Below are positions 23,309-32,457 of a stretch of DNA of 64,000 bases, one piece after another (position 1 is the first letter of the stretch; each line of letters opens with the position of its first letter). The stretch lies in contig NZ_VHIQ01000005.1 in NCBI RefSeq assembly GCF_006494535.1, forward strand, positions 62,001 to 126,000. The letters are read 5' to 3'. A program made the translations under genes and the position numbers. The notes under the pieces are model-generated. The model made no database searches and was not told where the DNA came from. It saw only the letters and a list, made by a program, of their open reading frames with translations. The stretch is from Paucihalobacter ruber. GTDB taxonomy: Bacteria > Bacteroidota > Bacteroidia > Flavobacteriales > Flavobacteriaceae.

Positions 23309-26300
23309 TCATTCTACATCCTTTAATAATTCTGCTACTGCTTTCTCTAACTGCTCATCGATCCCTTTATCAATCTTTCCCGGCATATTCCTCACTTGAA
23401 ATTGGGGCTTGGTTTCATTGTTTTCCATCCATTCCCCTGCCATGTTCTTAGCAGAGACCGGTACCATTCCCCACCTGATGCCATTGGGTAAATTCTCCCA
23501 TCCGGCAAATGAACAAGTACCCGGTGTAGGCATTCCAACCGTTTTTCCTATTTTGAGCTCTGTATAGCCACAAGCAAAGCAGTGTCCATCAGAATAATTC
23601 GCTTCATTGAACATTGCCAAAGTGGGTTTGGTCCACCTGAAGGTAGGCTCGTAACCGACAACCCTTTCTTCCGTGGCGAATGTGATAAACTTCTCTCCGG
23701 TAAAAAACATGGTTAAATCAGCGACAAGGTTTCCACCTGAATTGAAACGGGTATCCACTATCACACCTTTTCGATCATGGTATTTTCCCATCATCTCCTC
23801 GTAAGTGCTGCGGTATGGATCGTCTCTCATGTTGGGAATATGGATGTATCCCAATGTCCCCTTGCTTAACCTGTCCACTTCATCCTGATTCTTTTTCACC
23901 CATCTTTTGTACAATAATTGGCTTTCGTGTTCCAAGGTAATTGGCTTTACAGTTACCTGCTGCCTTGTGTTTGTTTTAGGATCAAGCAGCTCCAGCAAGG
24001 TGAATTTGTCTGCTTTTCTATTCAGGTATTGCGCTACATCCTTATCCGCAGTTATCATTTCACCATCAATTTTTTCTATGATCGTGCCACTACGTATCAT
24101 CAGTTCTGCCTTGTCCAAAGGCCCTCCTTTGATGACTTCAGCTATTTTGATGCCATTGGTTTTATGCGCATAATCGATGAAAATCCCTAAAGAAGCAGTG
24201 GCATCAGCTTGAGGCATATTTCTGGTATATCTAGCCCAAGTATGCGATACATTCAGTTCACCAAGTAATTCGGAAGCCATCTCGGCAAGTTCATAGCTAT
24301 TGCCAATGGACGATACATATTTTTGATAGTGTGCAGTCAAAGCGTCCCAATCTACGCCATGAAAATCAGGTGTATAAAACGTGCCTTTTGTCCTGATTTT
24401 AATATGTTCAAACATCGCCAACCTTTCGGCTTCTGAATCAAATTTCATGTCGCCGGAAATTTTGATAGCCTCGCGCTTACTCCCTTTGTCCGTGATTTTG
24501 GAAATATTACCATCGGCCAACAAAAACAGATTTTTCATTTCCTTGTCCCATGCCAAACTTCCTGAACCAGCGTCTAATTTAAGCTCCATTTTGGTCTCCC
24601 TGGTGCGGAGGTCTGTACTCCAAAGATTCATTCCTTTTTCAAATCGAGACAGGTAGAAGAGCTTTTCGCCATCTTTGTCAAACACGGCATCTCCTAAAAA
24701 AGAGGAGTGAATGGTCAGTTTGGCTTTTCTTTCTGTCAAATCTTCCCTATCAATTTTTAGATCAGTCGGCTTTATGCCTGCTGTTTTATCTGCTGCTTTT
24801 TCAATCTCTTTCAACAGGTTAAAATCTTCCTTGCTTAACCTGTACCTATCGTAACTTTCTTTGGTAAAAAACAAGGTATATACATCATTTTGGGAAGAGC
24901 TGGTAGAGCCCCCTGTGGCGAAACTTCTCAATCCATCCCGGTTACTAAACCACAGCATTTGACTACCGCCATTTACCCATTTGGGGCGGCTATCATTGTA
25001 GCCGCTTTGGGTCAGATTTGTCATGGGTAACTTTCCTGCTGCGTCCAGTAACACCACCTCATTATTGGAAAGGGTTGGTCTGAATTGCGCCAAAAGCCAC
25101 TTGCTATCAGGGCTCCATTCAATATACTGATCACCATCTCTCATATGGATGACTTCTGCAGAGGTCATCAAAGTCACAGTGGATGTACTCGCCAAATCCA
25201 ACACCTTCAGTGATTTTCTTCCCTCAACATAAGCTAGCTTTTTTCCATCCGGAGAAAGCTGTGGTTGGTATGCTTCTGCTGCCAAATTAATTAGTGCCTC
25301 TTCCTTTAATAAGGTGCTGGCGTAAAAGAAAGGTTCTTCATTTTCCCTGATCTTTTTGGATTGGAAAATCTGCCACTTCCCATCACGTTCACTGGCATAG
25401 ACAATGGATTTACCATCAGGAGCAAATTGGACAAAACGTTCTTGCTGCGGCGTGGTGGTAATCCTTTTGGTAATAGAACCATCTACTGCAGTAACAAATA
25501 CCTCTCCCCTTGCAATGAAGGCAATTTCTTTCCCATTAGGGGACACCGACATTTCACTTATCCCGCCATTTATTGTGATGTAACTATCGATATTGCCGAC
25601 CGCTTGCGTAGTGATGCTGACTGTCACTTTTTGCGGTTGCTCCCCTTCTTTGAGCGTGTAAAGTTCGCCATCATAGGAAAAGCTCATCAAACCATTGTTG
25701 GCAATTGTTAAAAAACGAACCGGAAAGTCCTTAAAATGGGTCAAAGGGGTAGTTTGAGCAGGTTTACTTAGGTTGGTTTTGAATACATTGAAACTTCCTT
25801 TTTCCTCACTGAGGTAATAAATGTCATTTTCTCCCGGAGCGAAAACAGGATTTCTATCCTCACCACCAAATTCGGTAATTATTTGATGCGAATTATTTTC
25901 TTTGTCATACAGCCATATATCCCTGGTAACTGCAGATTGATGCTTTTTTCTCCATTCATCCTCCCCACCTTTTCTATCATGGTAAATCATTTTTTTACCA
26001 TCCTTGCTCACCTGTACGTACTCGGCAGGAATGGTCCAAATTTGATCCACCCTTCCTCCTTTCGCAGGGACATGGTACAATTCCGTCAAATATCTGGTTG
26101 GATATTGCCTGTGTTCGGCTAAATCGAGACGAACTCCACCAAAAATTACCGTCTGATCGTCTGCCGAAAAAGAATACGGCGTTTCATCATTGGAATGATA
26201 AGTTAGCCGGGAGGCAGGCCCTCCTTCAGCAGCCATAATGAAAACATCAAAATTGCCATAGCGGTCAGACGCAAAAGCAATCTTGCTTCCATCCTTGCTC

Positions 26301-26512
26301 CAAACAGGCATGTAATCATGGGCCTCATGAAAAGTCAATTGCGTTGCTTTTCCTCCTGAAGTTGCAACAGTGTACAGGTCTCCTTTATAGGTAAAAGCTA
26401 TCTTTTCTCCATCAGGCGAAATAGCCGGGTATCTGAGCCACTTTGGTTGGTTTTCAGCCCAAACCATGCCGATCAAATAGCTTAGTAATATGCTTAATAA
26501 ATACTTCTTCAT
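23309..26512 (-). CDS. tricorn-like S41 family protease with beta-propeller
   Basis: 1067 residues with a signal peptide (MKKYLLSILLSYLIGMVWA). The first ~650 residues carry repeated SPDGEKIAF / SKDGSKIAFASDR elements (PD40/WD-type propellers). They are followed by a PDZ region (IKIAEVIKGGPLDKA...GTIIEKIDGE) and an S41 protease domain. Catalytic elements match tricorn: SH near residue 755 (NVSHTWARY), GYIHIPNM, DTRFNSGGNL, and SDG near 973 (NYSDGHCF). It is probably a periplasmic peptidase degrading peptides fed through the propellers. The gene is complete; 27 bases separate it from the upstream NTF2-like gene. Confidence 0.92.
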   Translation of the reverse strand: MKKYLLSILLSYLIGMVWAENQPKWLRYPAISPDGEKIAFTYKGDLYTVATSGGKATQLTFHEAHDYMPVWSKDGSKIAFASDRYGNFDVFIMAAEGGPASRLTYHSNDETPYSFSADDQTVIFGGVRLDLAEHRQYPTRYLTELYHVPAKGGRVDQIWTIPAEYVQVSKDGKKMIYHDRKGGEDEWRKKHQSAVTRDIWLYDKENNSHQIITEFGGEDRNPVFAPGENDIYYLSEEKGSFNVFKTNLSKPAQTTPLTHFKDFPVRFLTIANNGLMSFSYDGELYTLKEGEQPQKVTVSITTQAVGNIDSYITINGGISEMSVSPNGKEIAFIARGEVFVTAVDGSITKRITTTPQQERFVQFAPDGKSIVYASERDGKWQIFQSKKIRENEEPFFYASTLLKEEALINLAAEAYQPQLSPDGKKLAYVEGRKSLKVLDLASTSTVTLMTSAEVIHMRDGDQYIEWSPDSKWLLAQFRPTLSNNEVVLLDAAGKLPMTNLTQSGYNDSRPKWVNGGSQMLWFSNRDGLRSFATGGSTSSSQNDVYTLFFTKESYDRYRLSKEDFNLLKEIEKAADKTAGIKPTDLKIDREDLTERKAKLTIHSSFLGDAVFDKDGEKLFYLSRFEKGMNLWSTDLRTRETKMELKLDAGSGSLAWDKEMKNLFLLADGNISKITDKGSKREAIKISGDMKFDSEAERLAMFEHIKIRTKGTFYTPDFHGVDWDALTAHYQKYVSSIGNSYELAEMASELLGELNVSHTWARYTRNMPQADATASLGIFIDYAHKTNGIKIAEVIKGGPLDKAELMIRSGTIIEKIDGEMITADKDVAQYLNRKADKFTLLELLDPKTNTRQQVTVKPITLEHESQLLYKRWVKKNQDEVDRLSKGTLGYIHIPNMRDDPYRSTYEEMMGKYHDRKGVIVDTRFNSGGNLVADLTMFFTGEKFITFATEERVVGYEPTFRWTKPTLAMFNEANYSDGHCFACGYTELKIGKTVGMPTPGTCSFAGWENLPNGIRWGMVPVSAKNMAGEWMENNETKPQFQVRNMPGKIDKGIDEQLEKAVAELLKDVE

Positions 26513-26539
26513 AATTGAAAATTGCTCGTTTTAAATGTT

Positions 26540-27070
26540 TTAATCCTCTAATACATCCTGATTCTTGCTGGCGGCCATCCCTCCAAGAATAACCCATTGT
26601 CCATCAATTTTTTTCCAAGTATGCGTAAATTTAAATGTTTCCTTTTTTGCAATTTCTTCCTCCTTATCGGTCCAGATTTCATCGGCATCATAAAACACAA
26701 TAACCACATCGGCAATGGCATTTATAGCCTTTTTATGTAGGATATAGCTGAATTTCAGATCCGGATCTTTTTGTAAATCAGGAATCCAACTGGCAATCTT
26801 AGTTTTGTTGGAAACGCCATTTCCAAAACTCGGATAGCCTATAAAATCGTCATGCCACAGGGTTTTATAAGCGACTGTGTCGATGTTTTGAACATATTTC
26901 CAATATAGTTCCTCCATTTGCCAGGCTTCATTTTCCAAATCAGATTTGGTTATAGTCTGCTCAGGTAAATCTTCCTTTGGGGGAATTTTGCTGTTTTCAC
27001 TACAACCTGCTAATGCACCTAATAAACATAGTGCTGTCAGAAAAAAGAGTAATAATTTTAAGTTATTCAT
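26540..27070 (-). CDS. NTF2-like (SnoaL/DUF4440-type) lipoprotein
   Basis: 176 residues. The lipoprotein signal ends LLGALAGCSEN. The rest resembles the NTF2-like fold: ENEAWQMEELYWKYVQNID, LWHDDFIGYP, ETFKFTHTWKKIDGQWVILGGMA. Such proteins bind small ligands or act as simple enzymes; the substrate is unknown. It lies just upstream of the protease gene on the same strand and is probably co-expressed. Confidence 0.75.
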   Translation of the reverse strand: MNNLKLLLFFLTALCLLGALAGCSENSKIPPKEDLPEQTITKSDLENEAWQMEELYWKYVQNIDTVAYKTLWHDDFIGYPSFGNGVSNKTKIASWIPDLQKDPDLKFSYILHKKAINAIADVVIVFYDADEIWTDKEEEIAKKETFKFTHTWKKIDGQWVILGGMAASKNQDVLED

Positions 27071-27126
27071 AGAAAGTCATTTTTAAGTTTAATTTTAAAA
27101 GTGAAAATAGAGTCGTTCATTGACCC

Positions 27127-28452
27127 TCATACCCTTTCAAGAGCCATAATGGTTTGCAAAAGAACATTTGCTCCATTGGCCATATCTGCTGTTTTGGTAA
27201 ACTCTTTAGGTGAATGACTTATACCGCCTACGCTTGGAACGAAAATCATAGCCACTGGGGCAATACTCGCTATCTGTTGGGTGTCATGGCCTGCACCGCT
27301 TGGCATAACTTTCGTTTTTAATCCCAAATAATTTGCAGATTGAATAATCTTTTGCTGCAATGAGCTATCTGTTAGTGCAGGTTTTACAAAATTTGCCTCA
27401 CGTGTAAAAGAAATTTTTGTTTCTGTATCGGTGGCAATACTTGCCGCTCGCTCTTCAATTTTACTCAACAACATTTCAATTTTATCCCAGGATAAATCAC
27501 GTATCTCGAGACCTAAGGTAACTTTACCCGGAACGACATTATATGCCCCTGGCTGTACCGCAATTTTCCCTACAGTACCTACTTGGTTACCAGGCATACT
27601 GTTAATCACTTCGTTCGCCGCAATTACTAATTTAGATGCGGCCAATAAAGCATCTTTTCTCAGATTCATAGGAGTGGTACCTGCATGGTTTGCAAAACCT
27701 TCAATTGTAACCTCACAATCTAAAATACCTACAATACCCTCAACTACACCGATATGTAGGTTTTCATTTTCGAGCGTACCACCTTGTTCAATATGCAATT
27801 CAAGAAATGCATGGAAATCTCCTTTTTTCCGTATCGAACTTTGAATGTCGTCTGGATTACCACCAATTGCTCTTATCCCCTCGGACATCATCATACCACT
27901 TTGGCTAACCTGTTTCAGTCCTTCAGCAGTCAAATTGCCTGCCATTGCCTTGCTACCGATTAGTCCGCCCTCTTCATTGGCGAAGACAATGACTTCCAGA
28001 GGATGTTCTGTTGAGAATCTATTTTCATTAAGTACTTCAATGACCTCTAGGGCACTGATACAGCCCAAGGTACCATCGTAGTCTCCTCCATCTGGCACCA
28101 TGTCAAGATGAGAACCAAAGGCGATAGGTTTTAGCGCAGGGTTTTTTCCATTTCTTCTACCAATGATATTGCCACCACTGTCAATGAAAGGATTAAGACC
28201 TGCTTTTTCCATTAGTTGCATAAACCAGGCTCTTCCTTCGATGTCACCTTTACTGTATGCAACACGGTAACCACGGCCTTTTTCGTCCCTTCCATATTTG
28301 GCGAGTTCAAAGATGCGATTTTCAATACGCTTTTCGTTTACCCTAAGTTCTTGTTTCAAAGTGAACCCTTCACTCATTGAATTGACTGTACCAAAGGTAG
28401 AGAGACCGAGAGCGGTCAGGGAAGAGTTTTTGATAAAGGTTCTTCGTTTCAT
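27127..28452 (-). CDS. M20 family Zn-dependent amidase / carbamoylase, exported
   Basis: 441 residues. It begins MKRRTFIKNSSLTALGLSTFG, a twin-arginine-type signal. The body matches the allantoate amidohydrolase / N-carbamoylase branch of M20: GSHLDMVPDGGDYDGTLG and NEEGG give the metal ligands, HIEQG follows at the expected place, the dimerisation domain has FANHAGTTPM, and the end has GAGHDTQQ and GGISHSPKE. It should hydrolyse an amide or carbamoyl bond of an amino-acid-like compound in the periplasm. The exact substrate cannot be read. Confidence 0.9.
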   Translation of the reverse strand: MKRRTFIKNSSLTALGLSTFGTVNSMSEGFTLKQELRVNEKRIENRIFELAKYGRDEKGRGYRVAYSKGDIEGRAWFMQLMEKAGLNPFIDSGGNIIGRRNGKNPALKPIAFGSHLDMVPDGGDYDGTLGCISALEVIEVLNENRFSTEHPLEVIVFANEEGGLIGSKAMAGNLTAEGLKQVSQSGMMMSEGIRAIGGNPDDIQSSIRKKGDFHAFLELHIEQGGTLENENLHIGVVEGIVGILDCEVTIEGFANHAGTTPMNLRKDALLAASKLVIAANEVINSMPGNQVGTVGKIAVQPGAYNVVPGKVTLGLEIRDLSWDKIEMLLSKIEERAASIATDTETKISFTREANFVKPALTDSSLQQKIIQSANYLGLKTKVMPSGAGHDTQQIASIAPVAMIFVPSVGGISHSPKEFTKTADMANGANVLLQTIMALERV

Positions 28453-28532
28453 ATGTTTATTATTATTTTTTAACTGTTATATGGAATCTCGCATGAATCA
28501 TAATAATTCCTCTTTGTGTCACTTTGGGTCAT

Positions 28533-28553
28533 GCCTGTCTGCCTCAGGCAGGC
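28533..28553. repeat. GC-rich palindromic element, intergenic
   Basis: GCCTGTCTGCCTCAGGCAGGC: arms GCCTG...CAGGC around CTGCCTCAGGCAG. It belongs to the same family as the elements inside the DUF6090 genes but stands alone in the 149-base gap upstream of the M20 gene. Confidence 0.6.
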
Positions 28554-28600
28554 TCGATTTCATATTCTGTTTTTTAGTGCCGATGTAAAGCGGCTTTATT

Positions 28601-29056
28601 TTATTCATTAATGCTATTCACCTCGATCCAATAACCATCCGGGTCTTGAAAGAATACTTGTCTAATTCCATCAGGCCTCACGTTAATTTTATTGAGGTTT
28701 CCGGGGAAATCGGAGTATTCAATGTTCATTTCCCTTAGTTTCTGAACGAATTCATCAAAATCGGCAGTTGATAAGGCCAGGTGAATGGCTTTATTGGTTT
28801 TAACATCCTCTTTTAAAACAGATAATAGGTGTAATTCCTTACCATCGCCCAAAGACATCCATTTGACGTCTTTAGCTTCGGGTGGCAGTGGAATTATTTT
28901 CAAATTCAAAACGTCTGTATAAAATTTAGCTGAAATATTGACGTCTTTGACTGACAATGCTATGTGATTAAAAGTAAGAGAGACCTCTTTGTTTTCTTGT
29001 CCGTTAACAATACCAGACAACTGGATTAAAAGGAGAAGGATGATGGTTTTTTTCAT
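28601..29056 (-). CDS. secreted VOC (glyoxalase/dioxygenase) family protein
   Basis: 151 residues from the ATG at 29056 (MKKTIILLLLIQLSGIVNGQ, a clear signal peptide); an ATG eight codons upstream adds nothing. It has one VOC domain: FNHIALSVKDVNISAKFY with the first metal-binding His, AIHLALST with the second, and QVFFQDPDGYWIEV with the late Glu. Function is broad (lyases, dioxygenases, fosfomycin-type enzymes), so the reaction is unknown. The 218-base gap upstream shows no recognisable element beyond AT-rich sequence. Confidence 0.85.
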   Translation of the reverse strand: MKKTIILLLLIQLSGIVNGQENKEVSLTFNHIALSVKDVNISAKFYTDVLNLKIIPLPPEAKDVKWMSLGDGKELHLLSVLKEDVKTNKAIHLALSTADFDEFVQKLREMNIEYSDFPGNLNKINVRPDGIRQVFFQDPDGYWIEVNSINE

Positions 29057-29274
29057 GTTTTTTATAGTTTGATAGTTCATGTTTTAGTTTGTGTAGTGTT
29101 GGTTTCCTTAACTATTAAGATTCACTAAATATATAGCTCTAAATTAAATTGTAATATGCTTTTCTGGAGTATAACATTATTTATCAAGCAAATGAGTTGT
29201 TTTACTTGTTCTGTGATATTTTTGGTAGTTATAGTGTTTTTTCAAAAAGTTTATTTTAAAATTCATATTTTTTT

Positions 29275-31161
29275 CTAAAAGATTTTATCATTTTGTATGA
29301 AGTTAATTTTAGGGTCGGAGTGCTTCTGAAGGGGCTCAGACACAAAAAACATCTTTAATTTGCCTCTATTTTTCACTTCTAATTCTCCGCGATAGCTACA
29401 GCTAAATTCAGATTTTATGATGTGATAGGTATTCTCTGAAATATTTATTTTACCGGGTTCGGAATTCGTTTCCATTCTGGCGGCTATGTTAACCGTATCG
29501 CCCCAAATATCATAGGCAAACTTTTTGCTACCTACAACGCCTGCTACTACCGGTCCGGTATTGATACCAATTCTTATATCGAAGGACGCAGAGGTTAAAT
29601 TACTCTCTTTAGATGAATTCACAAACGCAACCATTTCAAAGGCGGCTTTTGTCATTTTAATAGCATGGTCTTCAGTAACAAATGGCAATCCGCCAGCCAC
29701 CATATAGGCATCACCAACAGTTTTTATTTTTTCTAGACCGTATTTCTCAACAATTTCATCAAATTTTGAAAAATAATAATCAACCGTATTAACCAGTTCT
29801 TCTGGTTCTAAATTTTCAGCATAATGTGTAAATCCTTTAAAATCAGAAAATAGAACTGTTACAGAATCAAACCTTTTGGCCTTTACTCTACCATGATCTT
29901 TTAATTCCTGAGCTGTTTTTTCCGGTAAAATGTTTAGTAATAATTTGTCTGATCGTTCTTTTTCGTTTGAAATAATTTTGTTGGTTTTTTTGATATAATT
30001 GTTGCGTCTATATAATCCTAAAGCTATTACTATTATAAAAAACGAAGCACCTGCAATCGCAAACATGACAATGCGGTTGGTTTTTCGTTTTTGAGTGAGT
30101 AAATCTACCTCTGACTGCTTTTTACCAACTTCCATATCCGTTCTTAAATCTGCAACTTGTTGAACCGTTTCAATATTGATAATGCTATCTCTGTAGATTT
30201 TATAATTTTTATAAGCGTTTAAGGCGCGATCAAACTGGCCTGACTTTTCGTACAGTTTTGACAATTGAAGGTTGGCCTCACTAATTTGGTCTTTGGCTTT
30301 TAACTTTTTAGCTAATTGTAAACTTCTTGATGAATATTCTAATGCTAAATCATAATTGGATTGGGTTTCGTAAATGCTAGACATTTCGTTTAAATAAACT
30401 GATACCGGATCATAATGTTCCAGCTCTTCTAACATTGCAATGGCCTTGTTTATATTGGCTTTAGCCATTTCATGCTGTCCTAAGGCAGCATAAACCATAC
30501 CTTGATTACCCAAATTATAGGCGATGCCAATTTTAAAATCTAAGGATTTAAACAGTGTCTCAGACTCTTTAAAGTATTCCAAAGCCTTATCATACCGGCC
30601 GTCGTAATAAAATTCGTCACCGGCATTTAACAGTGCAGATGCCAATTTGGTACTATCATTTTTATTTTTGGTATCTCTCAATAATGCAATGCCTTGCTGG
30701 TAATAATGCTGGGCATTTTTAGAATTTTCCATTAGAGAATAGGTATCTGCAATGGAGATGGTTAGTGCAGCTTCGTCAAGGGTTTCTTCATCTGCCAACT
30801 TCGTATAGTCCATACAAACTAAATAAGATTCTAAAGCTTTGAGATAATCACCCATTTGTTGCAGAGCATTCGCTTTTTGAAGGTAACCTTGCGATAAAAA
30901 ACTATAATTTTCCTGCTTTTTCGCTAATTCAATAATCATATTGGCCAGTTCTAACTTGTCACTCGGATTCAGTGTTTTTAAATTTAGAACCGAATCTAAT
31001 ACAACCATTTTTTTAAAAACTTCGGTTGTGTTCCTTATTTCAAATTTTAGACTATCAATGTTGAAATTTTCCTGTCCTTTTAAAATAAACGAAAACACAA
31101 AAAAAATGATAAACAACAGCGCGCCATTACATCGAATTTTTATGTGTTCTCGTACAAACAT
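29275..31161 (-). CDS. TPR-containing class III adenylate/guanylate cyclase
   Basis: 628 residues. N-terminal signal or anchor (LLFIIFFVFSFILKGQ), then about seven TPR units in the periplasm (e.g. ALEYFKESETLFKSLDFKIGIAYNLGNQG), a coiled stretch, one membrane helix (RIVMFAIAGASFFIIVIALGLY) and a cytoplasmic cyclase domain: VTVLFSDFKGFT and TVGDAYM give the metal-binding Asp residues, DIWGDTVNIAARME the purine-contacting region. The Lys before TVGDAYM and the Asp in DIWGD favour ATP as substrate. TPR input and cyclase output resemble TPR-kinases of this phylum. Confidence 0.9.
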   Translation of the reverse strand: MFVREHIKIRCNGALLFIIFFVFSFILKGQENFNIDSLKFEIRNTTEVFKKMVVLDSVLNLKTLNPSDKLELANMIIELAKKQENYSFLSQGYLQKANALQQMGDYLKALESYLVCMDYTKLADEETLDEAALTISIADTYSLMENSKNAQHYYQQGIALLRDTKNKNDSTKLASALLNAGDEFYYDGRYDKALEYFKESETLFKSLDFKIGIAYNLGNQGMVYAALGQHEMAKANINKAIAMLEELEHYDPVSVYLNEMSSIYETQSNYDLALEYSSRSLQLAKKLKAKDQISEANLQLSKLYEKSGQFDRALNAYKNYKIYRDSIINIETVQQVADLRTDMEVGKKQSEVDLLTQKRKTNRIVMFAIAGASFFIIVIALGLYRRNNYIKKTNKIISNEKERSDKLLLNILPEKTAQELKDHGRVKAKRFDSVTVLFSDFKGFTHYAENLEPEELVNTVDYYFSKFDEIVEKYGLEKIKTVGDAYMVAGGLPFVTEDHAIKMTKAAFEMVAFVNSSKESNLTSASFDIRIGINTGPVVAGVVGSKKFAYDIWGDTVNIAARMETNSEPGKINISENTYHIIKSEFSCSYRGELEVKNRGKLKMFFVSEPLQKHSDPKINFIQNDKIF

Positions 31162-31178
31162 ATTAAGTCTTTACTTTT

Positions 31179-31598
31179 TTATGATGCTTTACTAATTTGT
31201 AATTTAGGGTCTATAGTAAAAACATTTGAAGTATCGCCGTTGATATAGAATTTTATAGTGTATTCGCACTCTAAAACATTGTTCGGGTTACTTCCTCTTA
31301 CACGAGCGCTCCAATTACCCATAGCGTCAGGACCATTTGGTCCCATAACAAAGAAATCTGTAGATGCATCATTAGGCGCTACGCTTGATAAATGAATAGT
31401 ATCTACGCCGTCGCTTGATTGGGCAGACCATGTAACCATGGCACCGCCGTTTAATGGTGTGTTAAAAGCAGTAGCATTGGCGTTAGGAGGTAAAGTGTCT
31501 CCATCTCCGTCTGTAAAAGCTACCTGAGATAAAAAGTTAGACTGTGTAATACCTGAGGTGTTTACAGTTAAGGTGATTGTTTCGTTTGATCTTGACAT
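31179..31598 (-). CDS. unknown 139-residue protein
   Basis: No family recognised. No signal peptide; the sequence is polar, Asn/Asp/Thr-rich and beta-prone (ETITLTVNTSG, GAMVTWSAQSSDGVDTIHLSS, ECEYTIKFYINGD), suggesting a beta-sandwich. Its stop lies 17 bases from the cyclase start. Codon use and frame length support a real gene. Confidence 0.6.
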   Translation of the reverse strand: MSRSNETITLTVNTSGITQSNFLSQVAFTDGDGDTLPPNANATAFNTPLNGGAMVTWSAQSSDGVDTIHLSSVAPNDASTDFFVMGPNGPDAMGNWSARVRGSNPNNVLECEYTIKFYINGDTSNVFTIDPKLQISKAS

Positions 31599-31673
31599 AA
31601 TATTAAATTTATTAATTGTTTAATTTTTAATTATTTGTAATTTTGAATCTAAGAAAATTGATTTTTTTAGTTG

Positions 31674-32435
31674 CTACATCGTTAAGGTTAGTCCGCCATC
31701 AACCGTAAGCGTTGACCCACTGATGTAACTGGCTCCATCTGAACACAGAAAAAGAATAGCGTTTGCCATCTCTTCGGGACTACCGGCACGTTGCAGATGT
31801 ATGGTTGGAATTAATCCTTTATCGTACAAATCATCTCCAACAATACCTCTTAAACGATCGTGCATTGGTGTTTTGGTAACACCCGGGCACAACAAATTAA
31901 CTCTAATGCCCTGAGGTGCTAATTCGGCCGAAGCACTAGACGTTAGTCCTATAAGACCATGTTTTGATGTTACATAAGCCGATCCGGTTGGAAAACCAAG
32001 AAAAGAATTGACCGAACCAATATTAACAATCGCACCACCATTGCCCGACTTTAGCATGGCTTTGGCTTGGTATTTCATGCAGAGAAAGGTACCTTTAAGA
32101 TTGATATTAATAACTTGATCCCATTCCTCTTCGGGTAAATCAATAACACTTCCAAAGTTGCCCTCTATACCTGCACTGTTAACAGCATAATCTAACCTGC
32201 CAAAAGTATTAATGGTATGGGCGACCATTTGCTCGACGCTTTTAGCACTAGAGACATCGGTTTTTATGGCCGATGCCTTACAGCCCATTGCTTCTATTGA
32301 CTTGACTAAGGCTTGAAGTTCTTCAATTCGGCGTGCGGCGACTACAACATTGGCACCTTTTTTTGCAAAAGCTTCGGCAGTCGCTTTACCTATGCCACTG
32401 CTTGCGCCGGTAATGAGTACTACTTTGTTTTTCAT
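31674..32435 (-). CDS. SDR family oxidoreductase
   Basis: 253 residues from the ATG at 32435 (MKNKVVLITGASSGIG); upstream in-frame codons run into the DUF418 gene and are not family-like. It is a classical short-chain dehydrogenase: TGASSGIG cofactor loop, NSAG, the catalytic Ser in NIGSVNS, and YVTSKHG. The end SYISGSTLTVDGGLTL is typical of glucose-1-dehydrogenase-like members. Likely NAD(P)H-dependent with unknown substrate. First of four SDRs in this cluster. Confidence 0.9.
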   Translation of the reverse strand: MKNKVVLITGASSGIGKATAEAFAKKGANVVVAARRIEELQALVKSIEAMGCKASAIKTDVSSAKSVEQMVAHTINTFGRLDYAVNSAGIEGNFGSVIDLPEEEWDQVININLKGTFLCMKYQAKAMLKSGNGGAIVNIGSVNSFLGFPTGSAYVTSKHGLIGLTSSASAELAPQGIRVNLLCPGVTKTPMHDRLRGIVGDDLYDKGLIPTIHLQRAGSPEEMANAILFLCSDGASYISGSTLTVDGGLTLTM

Positions 32436-32457
32436 AATTCTATCATTAAATATGTTT

